DNA from: Planctomycetota bacterium
GTDB lineage: Bacteria > Planctomycetota > Phycisphaerae > UBA1845
DNA: 12,986 nt
Assembly (NCBI GenBank): GCA_022561255.1
Contig: JADFRO010000041.1
Location: 1-12,986, forward strand
Direction: 5' to 3'
Shown here: positions 6,115 through 12,968 of the stretch, piece after piece
Numbering within the stretch: position 1 is the stretch's first letter
Layout of the letters: each line of letters begins with the position of its first letter
Translations under genes and position numbers: made by a program
Notes under the pieces: generated by a model
What the model was told of the DNA's origin: nothing
Database searches by the model: none
The model's input: the letters and a program-made list of their open reading frames with translations, nothing else

Positions 6115-9108
6115 ATGCAATCTAGGCATGCCTGGCTGTTGGGACTCCTGGTCGTTGGTTGCGGCGTTGGTCGCGTGGACGCGGCGGACTTCGCGCTGCA
6201 GCCGATTCGAGCGAGTGGAACGTACGAGATCGTCGGTAACGAGATCCGGCTGACCGGCGGCGGACAACGCGTTCTGTTGCACCTTCGTCTGTCAGGATGG
6301 GGTCCGGACGACTTAAAGGGGTGGCAGGCGCGGATCGACGCCGCGACGTACGCGAGCGGCCTGGGCGAGCCCGTCATCCCCGCGGAACAACCATGCGCCG
6401 CACGCGCCGATTGCACGAAGGCGTTCGAGAAGGGATCGGCCTGCTCCTACCCGTTCGGCGTCGGCGGTTTTTGCACGCCGGCCTACATGGACGGTTCGCG
6501 TACCGACTTCGTCCACGTCCTGGAAGCCGACAGTGTCGTAAGGGGCGTGGGCATCGCCTCAACCTCGTTTCTTTACTTCGTGGTTGTCAGCCCTCCGCTC
6601 GTCACCGTAGACATAGGCCAATCGGGCTACGGCGGAGCGTTGATGCTCGATGTTCCACTCGGCGCGGTGGGCAGCTACTCGATCGGCTTTGTAGAGGGGA
6701 CGACTGAGAGCTTCATGACCAATGACGCGCAGGACATACTCGCTCCGCAGACGTACACGAACGCGATCATCACCGTCCTGTGCGAGCAGCAGACCGATTG
6801 TAACGACAGTAACGCATGCACGACGGACATCTGCGGCGGCGACGGGCTATGCGCCAACGTCCCCAACTTCGATGACGCGGTGTTCTGTTGCAACCCGGAA
6901 AGCGGAGCGCTGACCACCATCGACGACGGCAACGAATGCACCGACGACATCTGTAGCACCCAGACGGGCGTGGTGACCCACCCGAACGTCGCTGAGTTCA
7001 CACCGTGCGGCGATCCGTTTAACAGCCAGTGTGACAACCCCGATAGCTGCGACGGCAACGGGACGTGTCTGGCGCGACTCGAGCCGGCGACGACGGCGTG
7101 CGGTGACCCGACCAACACGGCATGCAACCCCGCCGATCTTTGTGACGGCGCCGGCGTCTGTGTCGAAAACATCGCCGCCGAGGGGACGCCCTGTGGCGAC
7201 GCCACCGACACCGTTTGCGACAACCCGGACACGTGTAACGGCTTCGGCGCTTGCCTGACCAACACCACGCCGGACGGTACGCCGTGCGACGACGGATTGT
7301 TCTGCACGCTCAACGAACGATGTGCGGGCGGCGTGTGCGCGGATGGAACGCTGCGCGACTGCGCCGACCTGCTAACCTGCACGACGGACGTCTGCAACGA
7401 CGACGCGGACCAATGTGATCACCCGCTCGATCCCCAGCGATGTCTGATCGACGGCGTTTGTTACACTGATGCAGACCTCAACCCGGGCAACACGTGTGAA
7501 GCGTGCAGCTCGGTCGATGCGACCGACACCTGGAGCGTTCTGGCCGACGCGACCGAGTGCAACGACGGAAACGCTTGCACGGGCACGGGTCGGAAAGGTA
7601 TCGGCGTCGATACGTGCACGGGCGGAACGTGTGCGGGAACGCCCGACCCGGAGTGTAACGACCAGTGCGGTTTCGCCGTCGAGGCGATCGTCGGACAAAA
7701 CTTCAGCGACAACAGCAGCACCGGCCCGGACGAGGGCGAAGCCTCCTGCCAGATCGATTCCAACGCCGACGTATGGTTCGAGTACACAGCCCTGTGCGAC
7801 GGAGCGGTATTCCTGAGCACAACCGGCAGCATGCTTAGCCCGTCGAACGACGCGGTACTCAGCGTGTATGACGACTGCCCGGACCTCGGCGGAACCGAAC
7901 TCGCCTGCGACGACGATAGCGGAGCCGGATTGAACGCGGCGCTGGTCTTTTCCACGACGGCTGGAACACGCTATCTGATTCGCGTGGCTGGGTTCGAGGA
8001 GAACGTCGGACCCATCGTGCTGAACCTGCGACCGGTCGACGACTGCCTCATCGACGGCGTGTGCTACGCCGAGAACGACCTGAACCCCGAAAACGACTGT
8101 CAGTCCTGCATCCCCGCGATATCAAGCACGATGTGGTCGGTCCGTCTGGAAGGTAGCGCTTGCGGCGTCGGTGAGGACACCGACTGCGACAGTCCGGACG
8201 CGTGCGACGGGGCCGGCGTTTGTGAGGTCAACTTCAAACCGGACGGAACGGAGTGTGCCGACGAAGCACCAGCCAATGTCTGCACGAAAAACGTGTGTGC
8301 TTCGGGCACCTGCACCCACCCGCCGGAGGATCCAGGGCTCGCCTGTGGCGATCCGACGGATACGGATTGCGACAATCCCGACACGTGCGACGGCGGTGGC
8401 GGTTGCGCCCAAAACAATGAAGCCGCCGGCGTCCCCTGCGGAGACCCGACGGAGCGCCAATGCGATAACCCCGACATCTGCGACGGGGAGCGCGCTTGCC
8501 TTGAGAACCTCAAGCCCGACGGCACGCCTTGTGACGATGATAACCTTTGCACCGGTTCGGACTTCTGCACGGCAGGCGCTTGTGCGGGCACGTCCATCCT
8601 TCAGGCCCCGATCGTTGAGGCGATCAGTAGCAAGCACTTCTACGTAACGCCTCAACCGGAAGGGTCTGCCGCGCCGGTTGCGCTGCTTGTGACCTCACCG
8701 GATTGGCCTTGCTTGCTCCAGTACGTCAACCCAGACGGCACGCTCGTCGGAGAGGCCGAGCGCGTCTTCATGCTCAACGACGATTGGGGAACGATATTGG
8801 TGCAGGATCGTGACGTCGTGCCGTCGACGACGTATGAGATCCGCGCCGCGTGCGGAGAGTTCTTGTCCGATCCGGGATCGACTTCGACCCGTGTTTGGGG
8901 TGACGTCGATGGAAACGGAAGTGCCGACGCAGTGGATCTACAAATCGTCATCGATTCCGTGAAATCACTGTCGGTTTCGGTGCCCATTGAAGCGATGGAC
9001 CTGTACCCTTGTGTGCCGGACAACCTGATCAACTCCCTGGACCTCACGCTCGTGGTCGACGCCGTGAAGTCGCTGCCGTTCCCGTGCAGCACACCCTGCC
9101 ACGATTGA
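6115..9108 (+). CDS. Exported cysteine-repeat protein with PPC-like domain and dockerin-like C-terminus
   Basis: Predicted 997-residue secreted or surface protein with about 77 cysteines. The first 23 residues form a signal peptide. The sequence allows SPase I cleavage after VDA (residue 23) or, because VVGC at 13-16 fits a lipobox, lipoprotein processing at Cys16. Residues 24-222 resemble a planctomycete N-terminal domain (for example GNEIRLTGGGQRVLLHLRLS). Cys-rich sequence from 223 to about 510 contains four 31-residue repeats starting at Cys298, 329, 360 and 391, and a 40-residue LIDGVCY module at 443-482. A PPC-like domain (515-643) has ADVWFEYT, VYDDC and TRYLIRVAG. The LIDGVCY module recurs at 644-683, and a second repeat block starts at 683, 714, 744, 775 and 806. 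The C-terminal module (839-997) has WGDVDGNG at 928 with a D-x-D-x-N loop and a second LDLTLVVDAVK repeat. No enzymatic motif is visible. I infer a structural or binding role outside the cell, with disulfide-stabilised repeats. The substrate or partner is unknown. Confidence 0.88.
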   Translation: MQSRHAWLLGLLVVGCGVGRVDAADFALQPIRASGTYEIVGNEIRLTGGGQRVLLHLRLSGWGPDDLKGWQARIDAATYASGLGEPVIPAEQPCAARADCTKAFEKGSACSYPFGVGGFCTPAYMDGSRTDFVHVLEADSVVRGVGIASTSFLYFVVVSPPLVTVDIGQSGYGGALMLDVPLGAVGSYSIGFVEGTTESFMTNDAQDILAPQTYTNAIITVLCEQQTDCNDSNACTTDICGGDGLCANVPNFDDAVFCCNPESGALTTIDDGNECTDDICSTQTGVVTHPNVAEFTPCGDPFNSQCDNPDSCDGNGTCLARLEPATTACGDPTNTACNPADLCDGAGVCVENIAAEGTPCGDATDTVCDNPDTCNGFGACLTNTTPDGTPCDDGLFCTLNERCAGGVCADGTLRDCADLLTCTTDVCNDDADQCDHPLDPQRCLIDGVCYTDADLNPGNTCEACSSVDATDTWSVLADATECNDGNACTGTGRKGIGVDTCTGGTCAGTPDPECNDQCGFAVEAIVGQNFSDNSSTGPDEGEASCQIDSNADVWFEYTALCDGAVFLSTTGSMLSPSNDAVLSVYDDCPDLGGTELACDDDSGAGLNAALVFSTTAGTRYLIRVAGFEENVGPIVLNLRPVDDCLIDGVCYAENDLNPENDCQSCIPAISSTMWSVRLEGSACGVGEDTDCDSPDACDGAGVCEVNFKPDGTECADEAPANVCTKNVCASGTCTHPPEDPGLACGDPTDTDCDNPDTCDGGGGCAQNNEAAGVPCGDPTERQCDNPDICDGERACLENLKPDGTPCDDDNLCTGSDFCTAGACAGTSILQAPIVEAISSKHFYVTPQPEGSAAPVALLVTSPDWPCLLQYVNPDGTLVGEAERVFMLNDDWGTILVQDRDVVPSTTYEIRAACGEFLSDPGSTSTRVWGDVDGNGSADAVDLQIVIDSVKSLSVSVPIEAMDLYPCVPDNLINSLDLTLVVDAVKSLPFPCSTPCHD
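7006..7377 (+). repeat. 31-residue Cys repeat, block A (four copies)
   Basis: Copies start at 7006, 7099, 7192 and 7285, exactly 93 bases apart. The protein pattern is roughly C-G-D-x5-C-D-N-P-D-x-C-D-G-x3-C, followed by a linker ending in GTPC. The fourth copy is divergent (CDDGLFC and CAGGVC). Copies also share nucleotide stretches, for example gacaaccc before the NPD codons. Confidence 0.8.
7441..7560 (+). repeat. LIDGVCY module, copy 1
   Basis: A 40-residue unit starting CLIDGVCY, with DLNPGN, CEAC and TWSV, ending in TEC. An equally long copy lies at 8044-8163. Together the two flank the PPC-like domain. Similar C-x-I-x-G-x-C...NP-x-N-x-C-x-x-C units occur in myxobacterial and planctomycete Cys-rich proteins (recalled, not searched). 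Confidence 0.7.
8044..8163 (+). repeat. LIDGVCY module, copy 2
   Basis: Second 40-residue copy (CLIDGVCY, DLNPEN, CQSC, MWSV, ending SAC), immediately after the PPC-like domain. Its last cysteine (8161-8163) is also the first cysteine of repeat block B, so the modules are joined without a linker. Confidence 0.7.
8161..8592 (+). repeat. 31-residue Cys repeat, block B (five copies)
   Basis: Copies start at 8161, 8254, 8344, 8437 and 8530. The spacing is 93, 90, 93 and 93 bases, so one copy has lost a codon. The copies at 8344 and 8437 are the closest match to block A (CGDPT, CDNPD, C-D-G). The copies at 8254 and 8530 are divergent. Confidence 0.78.
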
Positions 9109-9476
9109 CCGTCGCGGCGTTCATGGCCAAACCGCTGCCGGGCCGATCGTTGGCCGCCTGCACGTGGCTGAACACGCTTTCTAAACCGGCAAACGGGGTT
9201 TGTTGCGCCCGGCTCGTGCCGAATCAGAATTCCCGCCGATTTTTTGCAAGGAATTCGCACCGACAGCGGTTATACTCGCGTCGGGCTGAATGTTGATTTT
9301 ATCTGTACCGGCAGGTCGGGTCACGCCGCGCTCATCTCCCGCCTCAAACGCGCTGACCCTGGCAATATCCGTACGTATTCGCCGAGGGATTCACTCGGGC
9401 TGCCGCGCGGCAGTAACTGGGGTCGGACGTTCGCAGCGGTGTTGTGCGTTGCGCACTCCAAAGTGAAGGGAGAACT
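9109..9476. other. 368-base intergenic region between genes 2 and 3
   Basis: No open frame here resembles a gene. A short hairpin (GGCCGA-TCG-TTGGCC, one G-T pair) lies at 9141-9155, about 30 bases after the gene 2 stop, without a T-run. Another (CGGC-TCGT-GCCG) lies at 9210-9221. A run of T at 9241-9245 precedes TATACT at 9271-9276, a good -10 hexamer that would give a leader of roughly 195 bases. The only -35-like element, TTGCAA at 9244-9249, is 21 bases away, too far for a standard promoter. Gene 3 is probably its own transcription unit. Confidence 0.45.
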
Positions 9477-11948
9477 ATGATGTCTACTCGGGCGGCGTTA
9501 TGCATATCTGCGGTCGTGCTGTTTGGCAGCGCGACGACCACTCAGGCAACTTTTCATTTCATGAAGATCGAACAAGTGATCGGAGGTGTAAACGGCGATA
9601 CCACCGCACAAGCGATTCAACTGCAAATGCGATCCGGCTTTCAGAACTTCATCGCGCCGTCGCGCATCCGTGCGTGGGACGCAGCCGGAATGAACCCCAT
9701 CGTCATTGTGGATTTCGGGAGCACGGTACCCAACGGGACGGCGGGATCGCGCGTTCTCATCGCGAGCGCAAACTTTGCCAATCACACATCCCCACCGCTG
9801 ACCGTGCATGCCACAGAGCCAACGATGACGAATCTGATTCCGGCCTCGTATCTCGCGGCGGGAAGCCTGACGTTCGAGACCGATAGCGGCGGGATTATCT
9901 ACTGGCGATTGAGTTGGGGCGGCGCGAGCTACACCGGATCGACCACCGGGTCGATCACCAACGACGACGATGGCGATTTCGGCCCCCCGTTCGCGGGTCC
10001 GCTCCCATCAAGCACTACGCAGGCGCTGCTGTTCAAAAACGCCGCTGGAGTTGGAAGCACCACCAACGCCGCGGACTATGCGCTCACTGCCGGTGCAGCC
10101 ATCTTCACCAACAACGCCGGTGACGCTTTCACGGTGCAGGAGGGTGCAGAGACGACGGGAGCATGTTGCGACGACCTCACGGGGATCTGCACCGATAGTC
10201 GCACATCGGATGCCTGCACCGGAGATGGATTTCGCTACGGCGGGGACGACTCGACCTGCGCTACGATCGACCCGCCTTGCGCCGGGCCCGCAGGCGCGTG
10301 CTGCGATGAAAATACAGGGGACTGCACGGAAGGCGAAACACAAGCCGACTGCGAAGGCGCGGGGGCGCGATACGGCGGCGACGGCTCCACGTGTGCCACG
10401 ATCGATCCGTCTTGCGAGGCGCCACCGTTGGAGATTGGGCTCGAACTGGTGGCAGAAGGTCTTGTGTCGCCCCTATCCGTGACGCACGCCGGCGACGGGT
10501 CGGGACGTCTGTTTATCGTCGACCAGGTGGGCCTGATTCGAGTCGTGGAGAACGGTGTTTTACTGGCAACGCCGTTCCTGGACGTATCGGCGAAGATGCC
10601 CGTGTTGGGCGAAGTGTTCGATGAGCGCGGCCTGTTGGGGATGACGTTTCATCCGGATTACGCAAGCAACGGTCGATTCTTCATTCGCTACAGCGCGCCG
10701 CGCAGCAGCACGGGCAGTGAGCCTTGCGATGTGACGACCTTTAATCCGGGGTGTCACGCAGCCATCGTGGCGGAGTACCACGTTGCTGGTGATCCGACGA
10801 CCAACAATGTGGCTGACGCTACTTCGGAGATCATACTTCTTACCGTTGCGGAACCGCAGTTCAACCACAACGGCGGTGACCTGGCATTCGGCCCGGACGG
10901 TCTGCTGTACGTCGCACTAGGCGACGGCGGTGGCGCGAACGATGGGCTGGCCGACATCCCGGTGACGCATGGCGAGTTCGGCAACGGTCAGAACATTGAG
11001 ACCCTGTTGGGCGCGATGCTGCGCATCGATGTGGACGGTACGCCTGACATGGGATTGGCGTACAAGATCCCCCTCGACAACCCGTTTGTCGGGATGACGG
11101 GGGCGGATGAGATTTACGCGTATGGGTTCCGAAATCCTTACCGGTTTTCGTTTGATGACGGACCCGGTGGCGATGGCTCGATCTATCTCGGCGACGTGGG
11201 GCAGGACGTGTTTGAGGAGGTCGACATCGTCGACCAGGGAGGCAATTACGGATGGGTTTTGCGCGAAGGGGCGCACTGCTTCGATCCTTTCAACCCGAAG
11301 ACCCCGCCCGTGGAGTGTGAAACAGCCGGGCTGATCGACCCGGTCAGCGAATACACGCAGGCAGAGGGCGGGTTGTCGGTCATCGGGGGTTTCGTCTATC
11401 GCGGCGCGGAGTCTACTCGGCTGGTTGGCAAGTACATTTTCGGAGACTTCAGCGCGGACTTTGGCCCTACGGGCCGGATTTACTACTTCGATACGACCGG
11501 CCCGGAGGCGTTTGTGCGAAAGGAGTTCGCCATCGCTCCCGATGACGCTCCGCTGGGCCTGGTTCTCAAAGGATTCGGCGAAGATGCGGACGGCGAGGTG
11601 TACGCATGCACGTCGTTGGACCTGCCGCCCAGCGGAAGCTCTGGAGCCGTCTACCGAATCGTCGGGATACCCGACACACCGCAGACCGAGCCTGACGGTG
11701 TGCCCAAGAACAGGTTTATCTCTTTCGCCCTTCCGGCCGGCGGAGCGGGCGCTGAGACGGCCATCGAAGTTCAGCTGTTGACGCTGAATCGTCGGTGCAG
11801 TCAGGCCTTCTCAACCAGTTCGAGCCCTGCACGGAAGACGCGGAGTGCCCCGGCGGCGTCTGCGACAAGCCGTTCGCCTCGAAAGAAGGCACTGTTCGTT
11901 ACGTCAACCTGTACAAGGTTTGTGACGGCACGATCAACGGGTGCCTGA
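9477..11948 (+). CDS. Exported PQQ GSDH-domain protein, reading frame broken before the C-terminal module
   Basis: The start is ATG at 9477 or the adjacent in-frame ATG at 9480. GGGAG at 9468-9472 lies 4 or 7 bases upstream, which favours 9480. Residues 1-24 are a signal peptide (ALCISAVVLFGSATTTQA). Residues 25-227 form a planctomycete-type N-terminal domain (IEQVIGGVNGDTTAQAIQLQ). Two tandem 45-residue Cys repeats follow (Cys230, Cys275). A glucose/sorbosone dehydrogenase propeller spans 316-730 and keeps the HNGG histidine (464), the RNP arginine (552) and a GDVGQDVFEEVD stretch. These fit a PQQ- and Ca-binding sugar dehydrogenase, but the substrate is unknown. Residues 743-767 (RFISFALPAGG, IEVQLLTL) begin a domain that continues in another frame. 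From about 11790 to the TGA at 11946 the frame is Ser/Arg-rich and unrelated to the family, so the last 50 or so residues are probably out of frame. Unlike gene 1 it has no cytochrome c. Confidence 0.85.
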   Translation: MMSTRAALCISAVVLFGSATTTQATFHFMKIEQVIGGVNGDTTAQAIQLQMRSGFQNFIAPSRIRAWDAAGMNPIVIVDFGSTVPNGTAGSRVLIASANFANHTSPPLTVHATEPTMTNLIPASYLAAGSLTFETDSGGIIYWRLSWGGASYTGSTTGSITNDDDGDFGPPFAGPLPSSTTQALLFKNAAGVGSTTNAADYALTAGAAIFTNNAGDAFTVQEGAETTGACCDDLTGICTDSRTSDACTGDGFRYGGDDSTCATIDPPCAGPAGACCDENTGDCTEGETQADCEGAGARYGGDGSTCATIDPSCEAPPLEIGLELVAEGLVSPLSVTHAGDGSGRLFIVDQVGLIRVVENGVLLATPFLDVSAKMPVLGEVFDERGLLGMTFHPDYASNGRFFIRYSAPRSSTGSEPCDVTTFNPGCHAAIVAEYHVAGDPTTNNVADATSEIILLTVAEPQFNHNGGDLAFGPDGLLYVALGDGGGANDGLADIPVTHGEFGNGQNIETLLGAMLRIDVDGTPDMGLAYKIPLDNPFVGMTGADEIYAYGFRNPYRFSFDDGPGGDGSIYLGDVGQDVFEEVDIVDQGGNYGWVLREGAHCFDPFNPKTPPVECETAGLIDPVSEYTQAEGGLSVIGGFVYRGAESTRLVGKYIFGDFSADFGPTGRIYYFDTTGPEAFVRKEFAIAPDDAPLGLVLKGFGEDADGEVYACTSLDLPPSGSSGAVYRIVGIPDTPQTEPDGVPKNRFISFALPAGGAGAETAIEVQLLTLNRRCSQAFSTSSSPARKTRSAPAASATSRSPRKKALFVTSTCTRFVTARSTGA
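10161..10415 (+). repeat. tandem 45-residue Cys repeat in gene 3
   Basis: Two copies begin at 10161 and 10296, 135 bases apart. Each reads roughly A-C-C-D-[DE]-x-T-G-x-C-T, then a DxCxGxGxRYGGD segment and STCATIDPxC. The second half is nearly identical between copies. The unit precedes the propeller and is probably a small disulfide-bonded spacer. Confidence 0.75.
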
Positions 11949-12460
11949 GCAGCGCGGATTGTGGCGGCGTCGCGTGTGTTGCGTCGCTGATGTGTCCGGA
12001 CGACTAGTTCCAGCCGGACTTCCCCTGTGCGGTTCTCGGCTGTGAGCCGGAGTTCCGCGACTGGGCGGGTGAGCTGGCCGGTGCAACCTTACACGTTTTC
12101 GGTGAGGGTATTGTTCCGGCTCGTTCGGCGTACGACGTGGCTCAGGTACCGGTCGCGTGTGCGGGCGACGTTGCCAACTGTGCGTTCGCATCGGAGTCGC
12201 TGCGAATCATCACGGCTCGCTGGGCCGACTTTAACGATGATGGCGCGACCAACGCACAGGACATCGCGTTGGCGAGTAACAAGTTGAAGCCGATTCGGCC
12301 CCCAGGTGCGTTACCCAAGCCGCGGATCTTGCTGGTGGGAAGTCTGCTCAAGCCGTACCTCACCGTCAATGTACTCGTGTTGCAACACACAGTAGATGCT
12401 GTGAAGGAACTGCCGCAGACGGGACTGATCACGGGGCCGCAGAGTTGTCCGAACGACTAG
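11795..12460 (+). pseudogene. Detached C-terminal dockerin-like module of gene 3 (frameshift plus in-frame TAG)
   Basis: This frame is offset by one base from the 9477 frame and is the natural continuation of the gene 3 protein. From about 11816 it reads QFEPCTEDAECPGGVCDKPF, then CDGTINGCLSSADC and LMCPDD, and meets TAG at 12005-12007. Beyond the TAG the same frame runs without a stop to 12460. It reads CAVLGCEPEFRDWAGELAG, LHVFGEGIVP, ARWADFNDDGATNAQDIA and a second HTVDAVKELP repeat, and ends CPND. These are features of the planctomycete-type C-terminal module seen in genes 1 and 2. DFNDDGATNAQD keeps the D-x-N-x-D...N-x-x-D spacing of a dockerin Ca loop. The lesion between roughly 11787 and 11816 behaves as a one-base loss. 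Restoring it and reading through the TAG would give one protein of about 995 residues. Real decay, TAG readthrough and sequencing error are all possible. Confidence 0.7.
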
Positions 12461-12464
12461 TCCG

Positions 12465-12481
12465 TCCGACGACTAATCGGA
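12465..12481. terminator. short hairpin between convergent genes
   Basis: TCCGA (12465-12469) and TCGGA (12477-12481) form a 5-base stem with a 7-base loop, beginning four bases after the TAG at 12458-12460. No T-run follows on either strand. It is weak evidence for a bidirectional terminator between gene 3 and the cupredoxin gene. Confidence 0.15.
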
Positions 12482-12601
12482 TCAAGCACTGTGTGCGCGG
12501 CGGCGACCGGACAGGGGCCCCCAACGTCAGCACCACGATGACGGCTTTGCGGATCATGTTCGCCGACCTGACACCTCGCAACCTGAGGCAACGCTACGTC
12601 G

Positions 12602-12871
12602 TTACTCTTCCGCTTGCACGATCACTTTTGCGTCACGCATCATGACCGGATGAACTTCGCAGAAGTAGACGAACTCACCGGCTTCACTGAAGGTGTGCGT
12701 GAACGTCGCCCCCTGAGACAGGCGCGCCGAACGAAAGACCGCGCCGAGGTCGTCATCGCCCGGATTGCCCGACGTCGCTGTGTGTGGGATGAAGCCGTCC
12801 ATGTTTGTCCACGTCACCGATTCGCCGACGCCGATGGTAATCTCAACCGGGTCAAATGCGATGCTCCGCAT
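12602..12871 (-). CDS. Plastocyanin-like cupredoxin (type 1 copper protein), mature domain
   Basis: An 89-residue frame from ATG at 12871 to TAA at 12604-12602. It has the plastocyanin/amicyanin-type copper site: His30 (in PHTATSG), then Cys71, His74 and Met77 in C-x2-H-x2-M (YFCEVHPVMM). VGESVTWTN and the GEFVYFCEVHP strand are typical of the fold. The protein would shuttle single electrons outside the cytoplasm. The family normally has a signal peptide, and one with a strong ribosome binding site lies directly upstream in another frame (12956-12879). The true start is therefore probably 12956, and the ATG at 12871 would leave the protein unexported. In this frame, residues NEVF upstream of Met1 look like the real beginning of the mature domain, and a TAG at 12895-12893 closes the frame. 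The gene converges on gene 3 and may supply or accept electrons for the dehydrogenases to its left (inference). Confidence 0.85.
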   Translation of the reverse strand: MRSIAFDPVEITIGVGESVTWTNMDGFIPHTATSGNPGDDDLGAVFRSARLSQGATFTHTFSEAGEFVYFCEVHPVMMRDAKVIVQAEE

Positions 12872-12956
12872 GAAGACCTCATTCGGACCCGGCTACCGCC
12901 ACGGACAAGAGCCCTCCGAGACATACCGCCACTAAACCGCTGAATCTGACTTTCAT
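12872..12956 (-). pseudogene. Signal-peptide piece of the cupredoxin gene, out of frame
   Basis: ATG at 12956-12954 opens a 25-codon frame, MKVRFSGLVAVCLGGLLSVA followed by VAGSE, ending at TGA (12881-12879). It is a textbook signal peptide: two early basic residues, a hydrophobic core and small residues before cleavage. Removing one base, for example in the GGG just after the GTAGCC codons, joins it to the copper domain as AVAG-PNEVFMRSIAFDP. The repaired protein would be about 117 residues. The shift is either a sequencing error in a G run or a real inactivating mutation. Confidence 0.7.
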
Positions 12957-12963
12957 CGTTCCA

Positions 12964-12968
12964 CCTCC
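12964..12968 (-). promoter_or_regulatory. strong Shine-Dalgarno for the cupredoxin gene
   Basis: GGAGG (in CGGAGGTGG on the minus strand) lies seven bases before the ATG at 12956. It is the best ribosome binding site in the window and supports 12956, not 12871, as the start. Confidence 0.65.

Noticed and set aside
6675..7397. 240-codon open frame on the minus strand opposite gene 2
   Set aside because: It is Ser/Val/His-rich low-complexity antisense of the Cys repeats. Its periodicity mirrors the coding strand repeats.
7006..8592. Regular 93-base periodicity considered as a CRISPR array or DNA satellite
   Set aside because: The period is a multiple of three, lies in frame inside gene 2, and the conserved part is the cysteine pattern of the protein and not an exact DNA repeat with unique spacers.
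12614..12943. 109-codon open frame on the + strand over the cupredoxin gene
   Set aside because: It is an Arg-rich antisense shadow. The minus strand carries an intact copper-site motif, signal peptide and Shine-Dalgarno.
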